Assembly: GCA_034440635.1 (NCBI GenBank)
Contig: JAOTON010001681.1
Coordinates: 699,501-763,500, forward strand
From: Lepas anatifera
Taxonomy: Eukaryota > Arthropoda > Thecostraca > Lepadidae
Direction: 5' to 3'
DNA length: 64,000 nt
Both the position numbers and the translations under genes were made by a program. Below the pieces are notes generated by a model that saw only the letters and a program-made list of their open reading frames with translations, searched no databases and was not told the DNA's origin. Positions 33,160 through 43,045 of this stretch are shown piece after piece (position 1 is the stretch's first letter; each line of letters begins with the position of its first letter).

Positions 33160-35531
33160 TCAGCCATTTCCTGATCCACACTTGTGCCTGAAGGAACAGT
33201 CTGATTCGAACCCCCTTCGTCTCCCCTGAGAAACAGATGGACCACCCGGAACAAACGGCAGCGCAAAAGGATTGAACAACGATAGAAACGGAGCACGTGA
33301 CTCCTCCGTGGTGTCTGCAGATTCAGCTGGTCGACTAGTCTGACCATTCCACTGAGACCCGCTCGACTCACGGCACGAGTTGCGTCTGCCTGTCCCACCC
33401 TGAGGAGCTAGAGAAGCTCTTTCACCATGGCCCCTTCCCTCAACTGGAGCAGGGCCTGCCCCATCCTCACTGTCGCTCCCTACTCTGGGCTTTAATCTGT
33501 TGTGGTGTACCAGTAACGTGGATTTGGCACCATTCACCTTGATGCGATAGTTCATGTCGCCGATTTTTTCAATGACTACCGCCGGCTTCCATGGTTTGAG
33601 AAACTTGTAACAAGCCCCTCGGGGAACAACGCCCTTGTGCAAATAAACCTTGTCTCCTGGGGAGAAATCGAAATCATTTATCTTACGATCATAAGCGATC
33701 TTGTTCCTCCTGTGACTCAACCTCGAGTTCTCTAATGCTACTTCATGCAAAGCCTTCAAATTGGCTCTGAGATGATCTAAATACTCTGTGATCGATCGGG
33801 TTCGACCTTTCACAGGTTCACTTAACTCTAACTGTACAGGAAGTCTTGGCTCCTTGCCAAACAGGACACAATATGGTGAGACTCCGAGAGACTTGTGTAT
33901 TTGCGACCTTAACCCCAGTAACAAGAGAGGTAGTTTCGTATCCCACTCTGCGTGCTGATGGTTGTCTAGAAACTTAGCTAACATGTTCAGCAACGTTCGG
34001 TTCGTGCGTTCCGCTATCGAATTAGCCATCGGGTGAAATGCTGTGGTCTTTGACTTGTCTATACCTAGCAGTTTACATGTTGTTGTCATGACTTCCCCTA
34101 TGAAATTCCCTCCTCTATCAGAATGTATACGCCTCGGACAGCCGAATCTCGAGACAAACTCGCGGACAAACACGGTGGCAACCTCAGTCGCTTCCGGAGT
34201 TTTAAGAGGATATGCCTCTACCCAGCGAGAGTGATGGTCCACGACGACGAGAATGTGCTTGTGACCACTAGGTGTCACTGGCAATGACGACAAAATATCC
34301 AAACCAACAACATCTAGCGGCTCCGATGCCAACAACGCTCCCATAGATGCTCTGGGTGCGGGAACCGGTGCGTTCCGGGAACCGCAGTTCGGGCAACTTT
34401 TACAAAATTTGACAATCTCAGCCAACATGCAAGGCCACCAAAACCTCAATCGAACCTGCTCAAATAATTTATCTGCAGCGAAATGGCCACCGGCAGGGCC
34501 AGAATGAAGCGATGTCAAAGCACCTGATGTCAGTGCACTTGGCAAAACGATCTGAAGCTGATCCGAGTCGAACGGTTTGCGGCGATAAAGCCGGTACAAA
34601 ATACCCTCTAACAGTCGTAGGCGGGACCACTGAGAAAGGAATTTGCTGGCACTGGAGCTCAAAAGTTCTTTTTTCTTTGGTTTGCGACCTGCTGACAGGT
34701 GTCTGGTGACCTCAGAAATGTCTGGGTCCTTCTCTTGTTCTGCTCTGATGCAACTGGTGGACCAGTCTGACGCGGTGACACGAAAAGTGTGAGCAGTGTC
34801 ATCTGTCTGGCACGCTTTGTCAGCCACATCTGGAGGCCGACGACTGAGGGCATCAGGTACGACGTGCTCACGACCAGGCGTGTGCTCAATTGTGAAGCTA
34901 AACTGAGCCAAAATTTCAAACCAACGTGCGAGCATGCCACAGGGATTTTTAAAATTCAGAAGCCACTGAAGGCTGGCATGATCAGTTCTCACGATGAACT
35001 TCCGACCCAACAGGTAAGGAGAAAACTTCTGAACAAATAAAACCACTGCCAAAAGTTCTCGCTTTGTTGCCCCGTAGTTTGACTGTGCCTTGGAAAATTT
35101 ATGACTACCATACGCTATGACTTTCTCTTCCTCGCCCACTTGCTGTTTTAAAACAGCGCCAGCTGACTCAAGGGAAGCGTCCGTCTCCAAAATAAAGGAT
35201 CCAGCGTCGGGACTAAAATCTGGGACTGTGAGCACAGGTGCCTCTGAAAGTGCTCGGCGGAGTCTGTCAAAAGCGAGCTGGGCCTCCTCGGACCACTGAA
35301 ACTTTACGTCTTTGTGCAACAGCTTCATCAATGGGGCCGCAATGAGAGCGTAATCCTTGATATGTTTGCGCAGGAAGCTAGCCAAACCCAAGAACGAATG
35401 CAGCTGACGCGCAGTACGCGGAATCGGCCAATTGCGAACCTTCTCAACTTTCTCAGGATCCACGGCAACTCCTTCCTCGGAGATGATGTGTCCCAAGAAT
35501 TTCACACTCTTTTGGAACAAGGAGCACTTCT
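33160..35531 (-). CDS. pol: Gypsy pol: end of RT, RNase H, integrase
   Basis: The segment downstream of the TTAA insertion begins with FLGHIIS (end of the RT thumb). RNase H follows, with ETDASLESAGAVLKQQ, ATKRELLAVV and RTDHASLQWLL, ending near PDALSRRP. The integrase zinc finger is seen as LHSGPAGGHF with CKSCPNC. The catalytic core has GLDILSSLP, HSDRGGNFIG and AERTNRTL, giving the D, D, E triad. The C-terminal part has FSPGDKVYLHKG and LLVHHNRLKPR, a GPY/F-like tail, then a Ser/Gly-rich end. The frame is open to the stop at 33,160, so these domains look intact. Confidence 0.95.
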
Positions 35532-36737
35532 TTAACCCTTGCCCCGGTGGCGGGTACGAGCCACCTTCGCCCTGGTGGGGGGGGCTAAAAAGACCCCCCC
35601 ACGATCTCAAAAACTAAGAGAGCTAGAAAAAAACGCAAAACGGCAATCGAAAGCTCTTCGAAAATGATATCGAAAATACTTCGGTCATTTTTCTTGTCAG
35701 GTCAATATCAAGGTCACCAGAGGTCAAAATAGGTCAAAATCGCTAATATGAGGTGTACTAAGAAAACCTCCTATATCTCAGAAACTATGATAGCTAGAAA
35801 CATTTTTCTAACACTATTCGAAAGCTCTTGAGATGCGCTTTCATTACAGTGGCATTCATTTTCGTGTCAGGTCAAAGCCTAGGGAGCTACAGGTCACTAA
35901 ATATTGGGCATATCCTTGGGAATGTCCATAGCCACCCATGCATAAGGGCGTTTACTTTTTCGCTAATAGCTTCCAAACCAAACAAGATACAGCCATAGTT
36001 TATGCACCATTGCAATCCTCTCGTCAATACGAATCGAATGATATATGATATTGCTATGCCAGTTCAAATTTAAGAATTTGACCTGACCCAGGTCAACGGT
36101 CTGACCCAACTTGACCTGGTATAGTCATGATGTATATCATTTGACTTCCAGTGACTATACAAACACTTCGGTGACAAAATAAAAGCTCTATCTTAGTTTA
36201 TTCAAAATTTATAGAGGAAAATACCAAAAAATGCTTATTTGACCTAAGGTGACCTTTTAAAGGTCACAAGTCAAAAATTTTGGTATCAGCTTCAGAAATG
36301 GGCTAAAAGCAAGTCGCAACCGATGTTTGAAGTTGATTCCATCCATACTTACTGAGAAAAGCTCATTTCGTGATTTTCCCCATGCATTGTCAATGGGGAG
36401 GTCATGCTCTGCACATGACCTTAGGTCACCAATATCAAAAATCCCGGAACAAATGTTGTAGCTCCTGGTGGGCCCAATATGTGGCATGAGTTTCAACTTG
36501 ATCGATTAACCCTTCTTTTAGTTATGCCATCCTAAGTATTTTTTGAGGTGAGGTCACTTCACCTGACCTGGCGACCTGACCTGATATGACCTTTAGCCAA
36601 AATTTTCAGGAAAGATGTAAAAATGATGAAGGAACAGCTAGACCAAGTTTGGCGCGCTGCGCGCCGCCGTTTTTTGGTCACTTCGGAAAAACCCGAGGGG
36701 GGGTCTAAAAGACCCCCCCCACCCGGGCGAAGGTTAA
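35532..36737. mobile_element. TTAA-family element (1.2 kb) inserted in Gypsy RT
   Basis: TTAA occurs at both ends (35,532-35,535; 36,734-36,737). The left end is TTAACCCTTGCCCCGGTGG, with CACCTTCGCCCTGGTGG and the hairpin GGGGGGGCTAAAAAGACCCC. The right end has GGGGGGGTCTAAAAGACCCC and CCGGGCGAAGGTTAA. Counting one TTAA as target, the Gypsy RT frame on the two sides is in register, so the insertion is clean. The interior is dense in AGGTCA/TGACCT and has no transposase. This is the best-preserved copy in the window. Confidence 0.85.
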
Positions 36738-38145
36738 GTTGATCGACAACCCAGCCTGCTGCAACCGGTCAAGAACGAGATCCAACTTCTCGGAAAGTTC
36801 GTCGAATGTCTCTGCACCTAAGATGAGATCATCAAAAAAGTTGAAAGCTGTGGCGGGTGGGAGACCTCTTAGGACCAGATCGAGTAGCCTGGCGCACGTA
36901 GCCGGAGCTCCTGAAGCACCGAGTGGACACCTGACATGCGCATACGTCCCAAAAGGAGTAACAATTGTAGTTTTCGGCACGTCTTTGTCTGCAACTTTGA
37001 TTTGGAAGTAGCATTGTTTCAAATCTAGCACACAAAACAGTTTACAACCTCCTAGCGAATCCAATACTGAATCCATACGTGGAATCTGGAAACGACGGAA
37101 CTTTCGTGGCAGCATTAACCTTACGAAGATCGGCGCAAATTCTAACCCGACCATCTTTCTTAGTGACTACACAAATCGGTGACCCCCAAGAGCTGAAAGT
37201 CTCCACGAGAATTCCCTTCTCAACCATGTCGTCCAACTCAGCCTTGACCTTGTCCTGCAGAAACGGAGGAATTCTGCGCGCTGCTGACCTGATCGGGGAA
37301 CAATCACCTGTGTCTATTTCATATTCTATAAGGCCAGTAAAACCTAACCTGCCATCCAGCACTGAATCGTATTTTGACAGAAGTTCAAGAATGGCCTGTT
37401 TTTGAGATTCAGAGAGCTCACTTGATGACAAGTCAACTTCATCCAGCCACGAATGAGATTTTAGATGAGAAGAAGGTTGGCACTCCGCCACTCCTACCTC
37501 CAGCTGACCTAACTCAGACCGCTTAGGTAGCGTCAAATGATCAAAAGAGATGTTTCTGACAACAAAAGGTACTGACTGTCCCTCGACATTAACCATAGCC
37601 GGAACAAACTCTAGACCAGGAATATCCAAAGTGGGTTCAAACATCGCCGGGACATGAACGTCATTATTGGGTACAAATCCGGGCAAAACAAGTTCTTGTC
37701 CAGGTGGAACAGAAACGTCGCGCTGCAGCATTACCTTGCCCACCGAAATAACTGAAGCAGACACTGAACGAACCGCACGAGTTGGAGTGAGAACTAATCG
37801 ACCTTCCGAAATGTCTACAACACAGGGACACTCCGACAAAAACTCTAATCCTAAAAGAACGGGAATGTCGATGTCGTTGGTGATATAGAATGGAATCACT
37901 TTAGTCTGCCCTCCTAGTTGAAGCGAAATTTTTGCTTTTCCTAACAAAGGCAAAGGATCCTGTGTTGCTGTCCTCGCTTGTGTCGAAGTCTTGAGCAGAA
38001 TGGGCGGATGTGGGAGAACATCAAACACAGATTTACTCACCAAATTAATGGCACTACCGGTATCGAGTAAGCATGAGCAGTTGGCCCCTCCCAAAACCGC
38101 ATCAAAAGTCATGTCCTTGCGTAACGGAATGGCATTGACATTCAC
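36738..38145 (-). pseudogene. pol: Gypsy pol: protease and first part of RT, frameshifted
   Basis: The protease signature is CLLDTGSAINLV near 38,080-38,050. The RT begins with VEKGILVETFSSWGSPICVV and ICADLRKVNAATK. A one-base frame change near 37,080-37,105 follows, then PRMDSVLDSL, CVLDLKQCYFQI and FNFFDDLILG, the FFDD form of the YxDD catalytic motif. RT is then cut by the TTAA element at 36,737. The pol frame differs from gag; the apparent start at 38,145 is GTG, so pol is more likely reached by ribosomal frameshifting from gag than by its own start. The coding frame is split by a frameshift and the insertion. Confidence 0.9.
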
Positions 38146-38188
38146 TGGGGACTGGTTGCCCCTCGGGTCTGATGGACCGGAGCCTGTG

Positions 38189-39067
38189 TTACCTGAGTGC
38201 TGACCGCTCCCCCTGACTGTGAGCGTTCCCTCGAGGAGGTGGCATCCCTGGACCGGGGTGTCGAGACATTCCCGGGGTGAACTGGGGTCTCACCGGCGGG
38301 ATGCTGGCACCGGGACCCCGTGGGCTGTTTCCCGCCTTGCACTGACGAGCCAAATGACCGGCCGCCCCACACCGGTAGCAAGTTGCAAACCGGTGGCGAC
38401 ACACTGAACGGAGGTGCCCCGGATTTCCACAACAGAAGCACGTTTTATCCGATGTCGGCCCCTCCAACTTCGCTAGTTTGTCCTCCAGTTCCGCTACACG
38501 CTTGCGCAACTGATCTGTCTCTGTATCCACGTGCCTGACTGTCTGAGCTCTGTTCAATTTCTCCGCGCAACACAAGTTCCTTACTAAAGCAACCGCTGCC
38601 TCAAAAGTAGTGACCCCCTCAGACACTAGACGCGTTTGAAATGTGGCTGGCATGGCCTGCAAGAAGTAGTTGAACAGAAGTCCTGGAGAATCACCATCGG
38701 GAAAGGCCTGACTGGTGAGTCGCTTCAATTGGATGACAAATCCCTCCAAGTCGGTGCCCGGAATAAACTTCAAGCCCCTTAAAGCCACTTGAGCTTCAAC
38801 CACGCCACGGGAAGGGAAAGCCTGTCTTAATCCCTCTGAAGCTGTACTGAACTCCTTCTTTTGCTCCTCTGATAAACAGTCGTAGGCGTCCCTGGCCAAA
38901 CCCGATAGACACAAGGGAAGAAGAGAAGCTTGTTTTGACTCATCCCAATTCTGAAGTGAACTGAACAGCTTGAAATCCTCCAAAAATCTAGTAACAGACC
39001 CTGAACCCGAAAACGTGGGGTACGATAGTGACAGAGGTGGCTGCGCCATGACTATGTTAAATATCAA
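38189..39067 (-). CDS. gag: Gypsy gag with two CCHC zinc knuckles
   Basis: A 292-codon ORF. It starts MIFNIVMAQPPLSLSYP and has a capsid-like region containing FLEDFKLFSSLQNWDE and GLKFIPGTDLEGF. A coiled segment follows near RKRVAELEDKLAKLEG. Two nucleocapsid knuckles, CFCCGNPGHLRSVC and CYRCGAAGHLARQC, fit C-x2-C-x4-H-x4-C. The tail is Pro/Gly-rich. It packages the RNA. No breaks are seen. Confidence 0.95.
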   Translation of the reverse strand: MIFNIVMAQPPLSLSYPTFSGSGSVTRFLEDFKLFSSLQNWDESKQASLLPLCLSGLARDAYDCLSEEQKKEFSTASEGLRQAFPSRGVVEAQVALRGLKFIPGTDLEGFVIQLKRLTSQAFPDGDSPGLLFNYFLQAMPATFQTRLVSEGVTTFEAAVALVRNLCCAEKLNRAQTVRHVDTETDQLRKRVAELEDKLAKLEGPTSDKTCFCCGNPGHLRSVCRHRFATCYRCGAAGHLARQCKAGNSPRGPGASIPPVRPQFTPGMSRHPGPGMPPPRGNAHSQGERSALR

Positions 39068-39417
39068 CTCACAATTAAATTCAACCCGAATTCAGAAAAG
39101 AACCAGAGGCATACAGTGGCTCACTCCGATCGCCCACGAGCTTACACGACCGGCAACCCCTTCCCCCTCGTTGAAACCCTAGCTATATTTGGAACCACGA
39201 CCAAATATAGATTCCTGGCTTGGTGCTGTATCTAGGTTAAATCCAACCCCCACTAATACCTCCCACACAACGTGAAATGTAGAATAAGACCAACTACACA
39301 CAGAAAAAATGACACAAGAAAGTTTTAAGCGTTGAAGTCCAATATCTGGTAAGTACTCACGACCGGAGAAAACCTAGGAAGCGTCCTCTGCTGTTCCTGA
39401 CCTTCGCGTGCCCTCAC

Positions 39418-39665
39418 ACCACTGCCTGACTCCTCTCTACCCACTGCACTGACTTCCTCCTCACTGCACTCTGCTGACTCCTCTCCCCTCACTGCACTCT
39501 GCTGACTCCTCTCCCCTCACTGCACTCTGCTGACTCCCTCTCTCTCCTCGCTGTAATCTGCTGACTCCCTCTCTCCTCGCTGCACTCTGCTGACTCCCTC
39601 TCCCTCCTCACTGCACTCTGCTGACTCCCTCTCCTCACTGCACTCTGCTGACTCCCTCTCTCCTC
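39418..39665. repeat. ~25-30-bp tandem repeat in the Gypsy leader
   Basis: About eight copies of CTGCACTCTGCTGACTCC with CTCTCCCCTCA linkers, between gag and the 5' LTR. Unit length varies by a few bases. It is a young, homogeneous minisatellite inside the untranslated leader. Confidence 0.85.
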
Positions 39666-39837
39666 AGCACATCACTGCCCGTCCCCACAGCCCCCACACA
39701 AATAATTGCAAGTTCCACGTCGCCGCAACGTTGCCATGGCAACCGCCGACCGGTGAGCACCGCTCATGACGCGAGGTGGTAGACGGGCAATTCCCGATGA
39801 CTGGCCGATCGAATATGAATAGGCGTTGCCAAGATGA

Positions 39838-39855
39838 GTTTCCGCTGTCACCAAA
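39838..39855 (-). promoter_or_regulatory. Candidate Gypsy primer-binding site
   Basis: Immediately after the 5' LTR (minus strand) comes TT and then TGGTGACAGCGGAAACTC. TGG at this place pairs with the CCA end of a tRNA. The first 8 bases fit tRNA-Trp-type sites but the rest do not, so the primer is not assigned. Confidence 0.6.
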
Positions 39856-40442
39856 TGTAGACCGGGGTCTTCGAATACGGCAGCTCTAAACTTGCAGTGT
39901 TGTATTGTTCCCCATACACACAGCCGACATCATATCCGGAAGGCTCGGATGATTCCCGGAACTGGATAATAATGAGGATAAAGATGCCAAAGATGACGAG
40001 ACGAAGCGACGACAAGACCAAGATGAAGATGTCAAGACGACGATATCAAGACCACGATATCAAGACGCGTCCGTTTAGAGATCAGACGCGATGCTGTTTA
40101 CACAAGAACCAAGGCAGGAATGGCGCCGATCCCATTGTCTGGTTCGCGCCACAGCGCTGAGCGCGGGAACTGGCTCGGCCTCTCATTGGTTTGCGGACGC
40201 ACATCACTAAGGCAGGAAAGTAATTAAAATCATACTAGAGATAAATTTAAGACTGTTAAACTACAAGTAAGTAACAGTACAAAATTTAACTTACATTTCT
40301 GATAAAGTACTACGCGCCGACAATGATTAAAAAGTCTAGGGGTAAACATAGCTCCGCACCGAGATGCAAGAATCTCCGCGAATGACAAGAGGTGCAAATT
40401 TTACACAGTCGAAGGCAATCCACAGCGCCTGCACTCCCTACA
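39856..40442 (-). repeat. Gypsy 5' LTR
   Basis: 587 bp. It differs from the 3' LTR at about six positions by eye (for example TATTGTTCC versus TATTATTCC, CTAAGGCAGG versus CTAAGCCAGG). Confidence 0.95.
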
Positions 40443-40640
40443 CATACACCTCTTGCGTTATTAGAATAATATGAAGAATATGCTCGTCTCCTCCAGAAAG
40501 TTTGTAAATATACTTCTTTCTGTTTAGTGAGATGAGTGTCTTGTAAGCCGATTATACCGAAGTGAGAATTCTTGAAAAAAATTGAGAACGTCCCTTCTCT
40601 TCTTCGATTGTCCTAGCCCCCTGCAATTTAGACTCCCTAT
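40443..40640 (-). pseudogene. Tx1/L1-like LINE: endonuclease N-terminal part
   Basis: The minus strand reads VIGSLNCRGLGQSKKRRDVL, then after a frame change in a T run near 40,573-40,580 LQDTHLTKQKEVYLQTF and YSSYYSNNARGV. These are the first endonuclease motifs of L1-clade LINEs. The reading continues at 31,092 once the Gypsy and TTAA insertions are discounted, so this and 30,303-31,092 are one copy. 40,641-40,886 would be 5' of the endonuclease and holds nothing recognisable. Confidence 0.8.
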
Positions 40641-40886
40641 AACAACTGCGCCATTTTTAACTCGAGTGCTTGGCATACTGGATTGAAAGATGCGGGATGG
40701 CACGTCTTTCTACGTTGGCAGAATATCGCTACTTTGTTGAAATCTGAGAACCAGGCATGCATGTGTGCGTGCGTGTATGTGTAGATGCATTGCAGAGCAT
40801 AAGTGTATGGTTGTGAATGCAAATGTAGAGCGTAAGAATGCTGATGAGTGATACTGTTCTGTGAAATGATTTGTAAGTTGAAGTGC

Positions 40887-41099
40887 TGTTACAAATTGTA
40901 GGTAAGTCTAATCTAATCTGTCATATCTCTCTAATCTAATCTAATCTAATATAATCTAATCGAATCCATTTAATCTTAGTGAAACCATCTAGTTCCGATT
41001 CTATCGTAAAATCCTTATATTTAATGGCACGTTTTCGGTCAGCAGAATCGTTGAGTCACGTGCCCGTCGTTCGTGTCGTCCTCCCATGTTTTCACAACA
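40887..41099 (-). repeat. BEL/Pao 3' LTR
   Basis: 213 bp with an internal (CTAAT)n run near 40,910-40,960. It ends CACAACA on the plus strand. Confidence 0.95.
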
Positions 41100-41110
41100 T
41101 TATCCTCCCC
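41100..41110 (-). promoter_or_regulatory. Candidate BEL/Pao polypurine tract
   Basis: On the minus strand, GGGGAGGATA directly precedes the 3' LTR. It is purine-rich apart from the last T. Confidence 0.5.
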
Positions 41111-41165
41111 GAAAAAGGGCAGGGGCAGGCGCTGGCCTACCCTGCCCTTGTGAGGACAGAGCAGC

Positions 41166-42818
41166 TCAGGGGCATTCTAGAGGATACAGTTTTTGGACCG
41201 GTCTTGTGACCGTTCCTCCACTCATCCTCTGCACCGTCGCTGCTCTGTCCAGGCCGTCCCGCCCGGGGTGCAGCTGGACGACTTTTCCACTCATCCAGAG
41301 GGTGGGTGACAACTTGGTGTCATCCCCGATCAAAACGAGGTCTCCAACTTTTGGAATCTTTGGTGGGCCCTCACGTCGAGGGTTCCTCAGCTCGAGAAGG
41401 TACTCCCTCTTCCATCTCTGCCATAAGTGCTTCAGAACTTCTTTCCGATATTTAAATCTTGCGGTTAGTAACGCTCCTGATGCCTCTTCCAGCTCTGGCG
41501 TTGCAATATCTCCCTCTGAATTCTGGGATTCACCCAGGAGAAAGTCATTTGGTGAGAGAGGCCGGACATCTTCAATATCGTCGCTGAGGGGCGTCAGGGG
41601 TCGCGAATTTATAGCCCCTTCTATACGGCACAGTACCGTTTGCAGCTCCAGGAAGTTTAAGGAGGACTTGCTGAGTGTTTTTCGTAGGGCATCTTTTGTT
41701 GTCCTTATCAGTCTCTCATAGAATCCGCCCCACCAGGGGGCTCTTGGAACATTAAACTTCCAGGTCATTCCCAGGTGTGCCAAGCGTGGGGCGGCACCCC
41801 GGAAGTTGGTGCCGTTATCACTGAAGATAACTCGAGGCGTCCCACGACGTGCCACGAAACGATCGAAGGATTCTAAAAAGTCCTCTGTCGATAGAGTTCT
41901 TACCATTTCTAAGTGCACAGCTCGCACGGCCATGCATGTGAAGATGGCGAAGAGCACCTTCGAGGAGCGCCCGTCATCACTCACATACAAGGGTCCTCCC
42001 AGGTCGATTCCAATTCTAGAGAATGGTGAACCCTTATAGACCCGTTCACGGGGTAAAGGTGCACTCTCTTGGGCAAAAGGCTTCAATTTGAACAGGCGAC
42101 ACCGCATGCAGCTGTTAATAACCTGACGCACTCTCTGGCGGCCTCTGGGAATCCAAAAGCGGGCCCGCAGTGCAAACATTGTCTGCTGGACTCCTGCATG
42201 ACAAAGACGATGGTGGAGCTCCAGAATTTTCAAGAAGACATAGTAATGGCCATTTGGGAGAAGAATGGGCTGCTTCTCCTCAAAGGTTAGCTCAGACTCC
42301 TGAAGGCGGCCTCTTACTCTCAGGAGTCCGTCATGGACGAAGGGGTCGAGTTGGTAGATACTAGACGATCTTGGCACTATCTCTTTCATACTTAGCAAAG
42401 TTATTTTCCCCTGAAATGCGTCCCTTTGCGCTTGACGTATCCAAACATTTTCTGCGTTCTCTATTTCCTGAGCACTTAACGCTCCAGATATTTTGCAAGG
42501 GTGGCGTGCGTTTTTAACCCAGCGGAGTATCCAAGCCGTTACGCGAAGGAGGCGTCTCAGAGAACTGAAGTTTTCAGATGGAAGCACTTGTCCAATGCCT
42601 ACGATTTTATTTTCGGCCGAACAAGCTTGCACAATTGCCGTTTGTTGTTTCGCCTCCTTTTGGCACTCCGGGAGTCTCTGCCCGGGGGTCGGCGCCAACG
42701 GCCATTCTGAAGGTGGAGACCTGAGCCATTTCGGTCCTTCGAGCCAGAGTCTTCCACGCAGGCATGAGGCTGGTGCCCCGCGCGAGGGCAAATCTGCAGG
42801 ATTGTCATCCCCCTGCAA
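41166..42818 (-). CDS. pol: BEL/Pao integrase region
   Basis: A 550-codon frame. It starts within the region after RNase H (DDNPADLPSRGA). The integrase zinc finger has LHHRLCHAGVQQTMFALR and CMRCRLF. The core has IGIDLGGPLYVS, FSDNGTNFRGAAPRL and WWGGFYERLIRTTKDALRK, giving D, D, E. The conserved BEL end region has INSRPLTPLSDD, RPLSPNDFLLG and WQRWKREYLLELRNPRR with VGDLVLI. It is intact to the stop. The start is set by a frameshift, not a real initiation codon. Confidence 0.95.
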   Translation of the reverse strand: MQGDDNPADLPSRGAPASCLRGRLWLEGPKWLRSPPSEWPLAPTPGQRLPECQKEAKQQTAIVQACSAENKIVGIGQVLPSENFSSLRRLLRVTAWILRWVKNARHPCKISGALSAQEIENAENVWIRQAQRDAFQGKITLLSMKEIVPRSSSIYQLDPFVHDGLLRVRGRLQESELTFEEKQPILLPNGHYYVFLKILELHHRLCHAGVQQTMFALRARFWIPRGRQRVRQVINSCMRCRLFKLKPFAQESAPLPRERVYKGSPFSRIGIDLGGPLYVSDDGRSSKVLFAIFTCMAVRAVHLEMVRTLSTEDFLESFDRFVARRGTPRVIFSDNGTNFRGAAPRLAHLGMTWKFNVPRAPWWGGFYERLIRTTKDALRKTLSKSSLNFLELQTVLCRIEGAINSRPLTPLSDDIEDVRPLSPNDFLLGESQNSEGDIATPELEEASGALLTARFKYRKEVLKHLWQRWKREYLLELRNPRREGPPKIPKVGDLVLIGDDTKLSPTLWMSGKVVQLHPGRDGLDRAATVQRMSGGTVTRPVQKLYPLECP

Positions 42819-43045
42819 TGACGCCAGCTATCTGGCGTGGTGAGTTTCTGAATCTCCACTACCCGGTTTCGCACATATACTCCCCATCGCTGGGCGTCGC
42901 TTTTAATCCAATGAAGTGTGACCAGTGAATCCGTCCAGAAGAACTCGCCCATGGGAGGTCCTGGCAAGTGGCTTATTACAAATCTCATCAGCCGCGCTCC
43001 TACCAGTGCCGCTGTCAGCTCCAGTCGTGGGATTGATATCCGTTG
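42599..43045 (-). pseudogene. pol: BEL/Pao RNase H segment between two frameshifts
   Basis: This short frame carries SIPRLELTAALVGARLMRF, then FFWTDSLVTLHWIKS and SWRHCRG, the BEL/Pao RNase H-like part. Reading enters it by a one-base shift near 43,040 and must leave it near 42,815 at a run of G (plus-strand CCCCC) to reach the integrase. Sequence beyond 42,815 in this frame is not real. Confidence 0.85.

Larger units (their letters stand above)
32130..40442 (-). mobile_element. Ty3/Gypsy LTR retrotransposon, nearly full length
   Basis: Minus-strand element bounded by two 587-bp LTRs (40,442-39,856 is the 5' LTR, 32,716-32,130 the 3' LTR) with CATA on both outer sides as target duplication (32,126-32,129; 40,443-40,446). 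Order: gag with two zinc knuckles, aspartic protease, RT, RNase H, integrase, the Ty3/Gypsy order. It is interrupted in RT by a TTAA element, and one frameshift lies near 37,080-37,105. The LTRs differ at about six positions by eye, so the insertion is recent. It sits inside the Tx1-like LINE. Confidence 0.95.

Noticed and set aside
33087..33398. 103-codon minus ORF after Gypsy integrase as an envelope gene
   Set aside because: It overlaps the end of pol in another frame and has no signal peptide, membrane segment or Cys pattern. There is no env between pol and the 3' LTR.
32171..40160. Identical 87-codon ORFs at 32,171-32,434 and 39,897-40,160
   Set aside because: Both lie inside the two Gypsy LTRs and are copied with them; they run antisense to the element.
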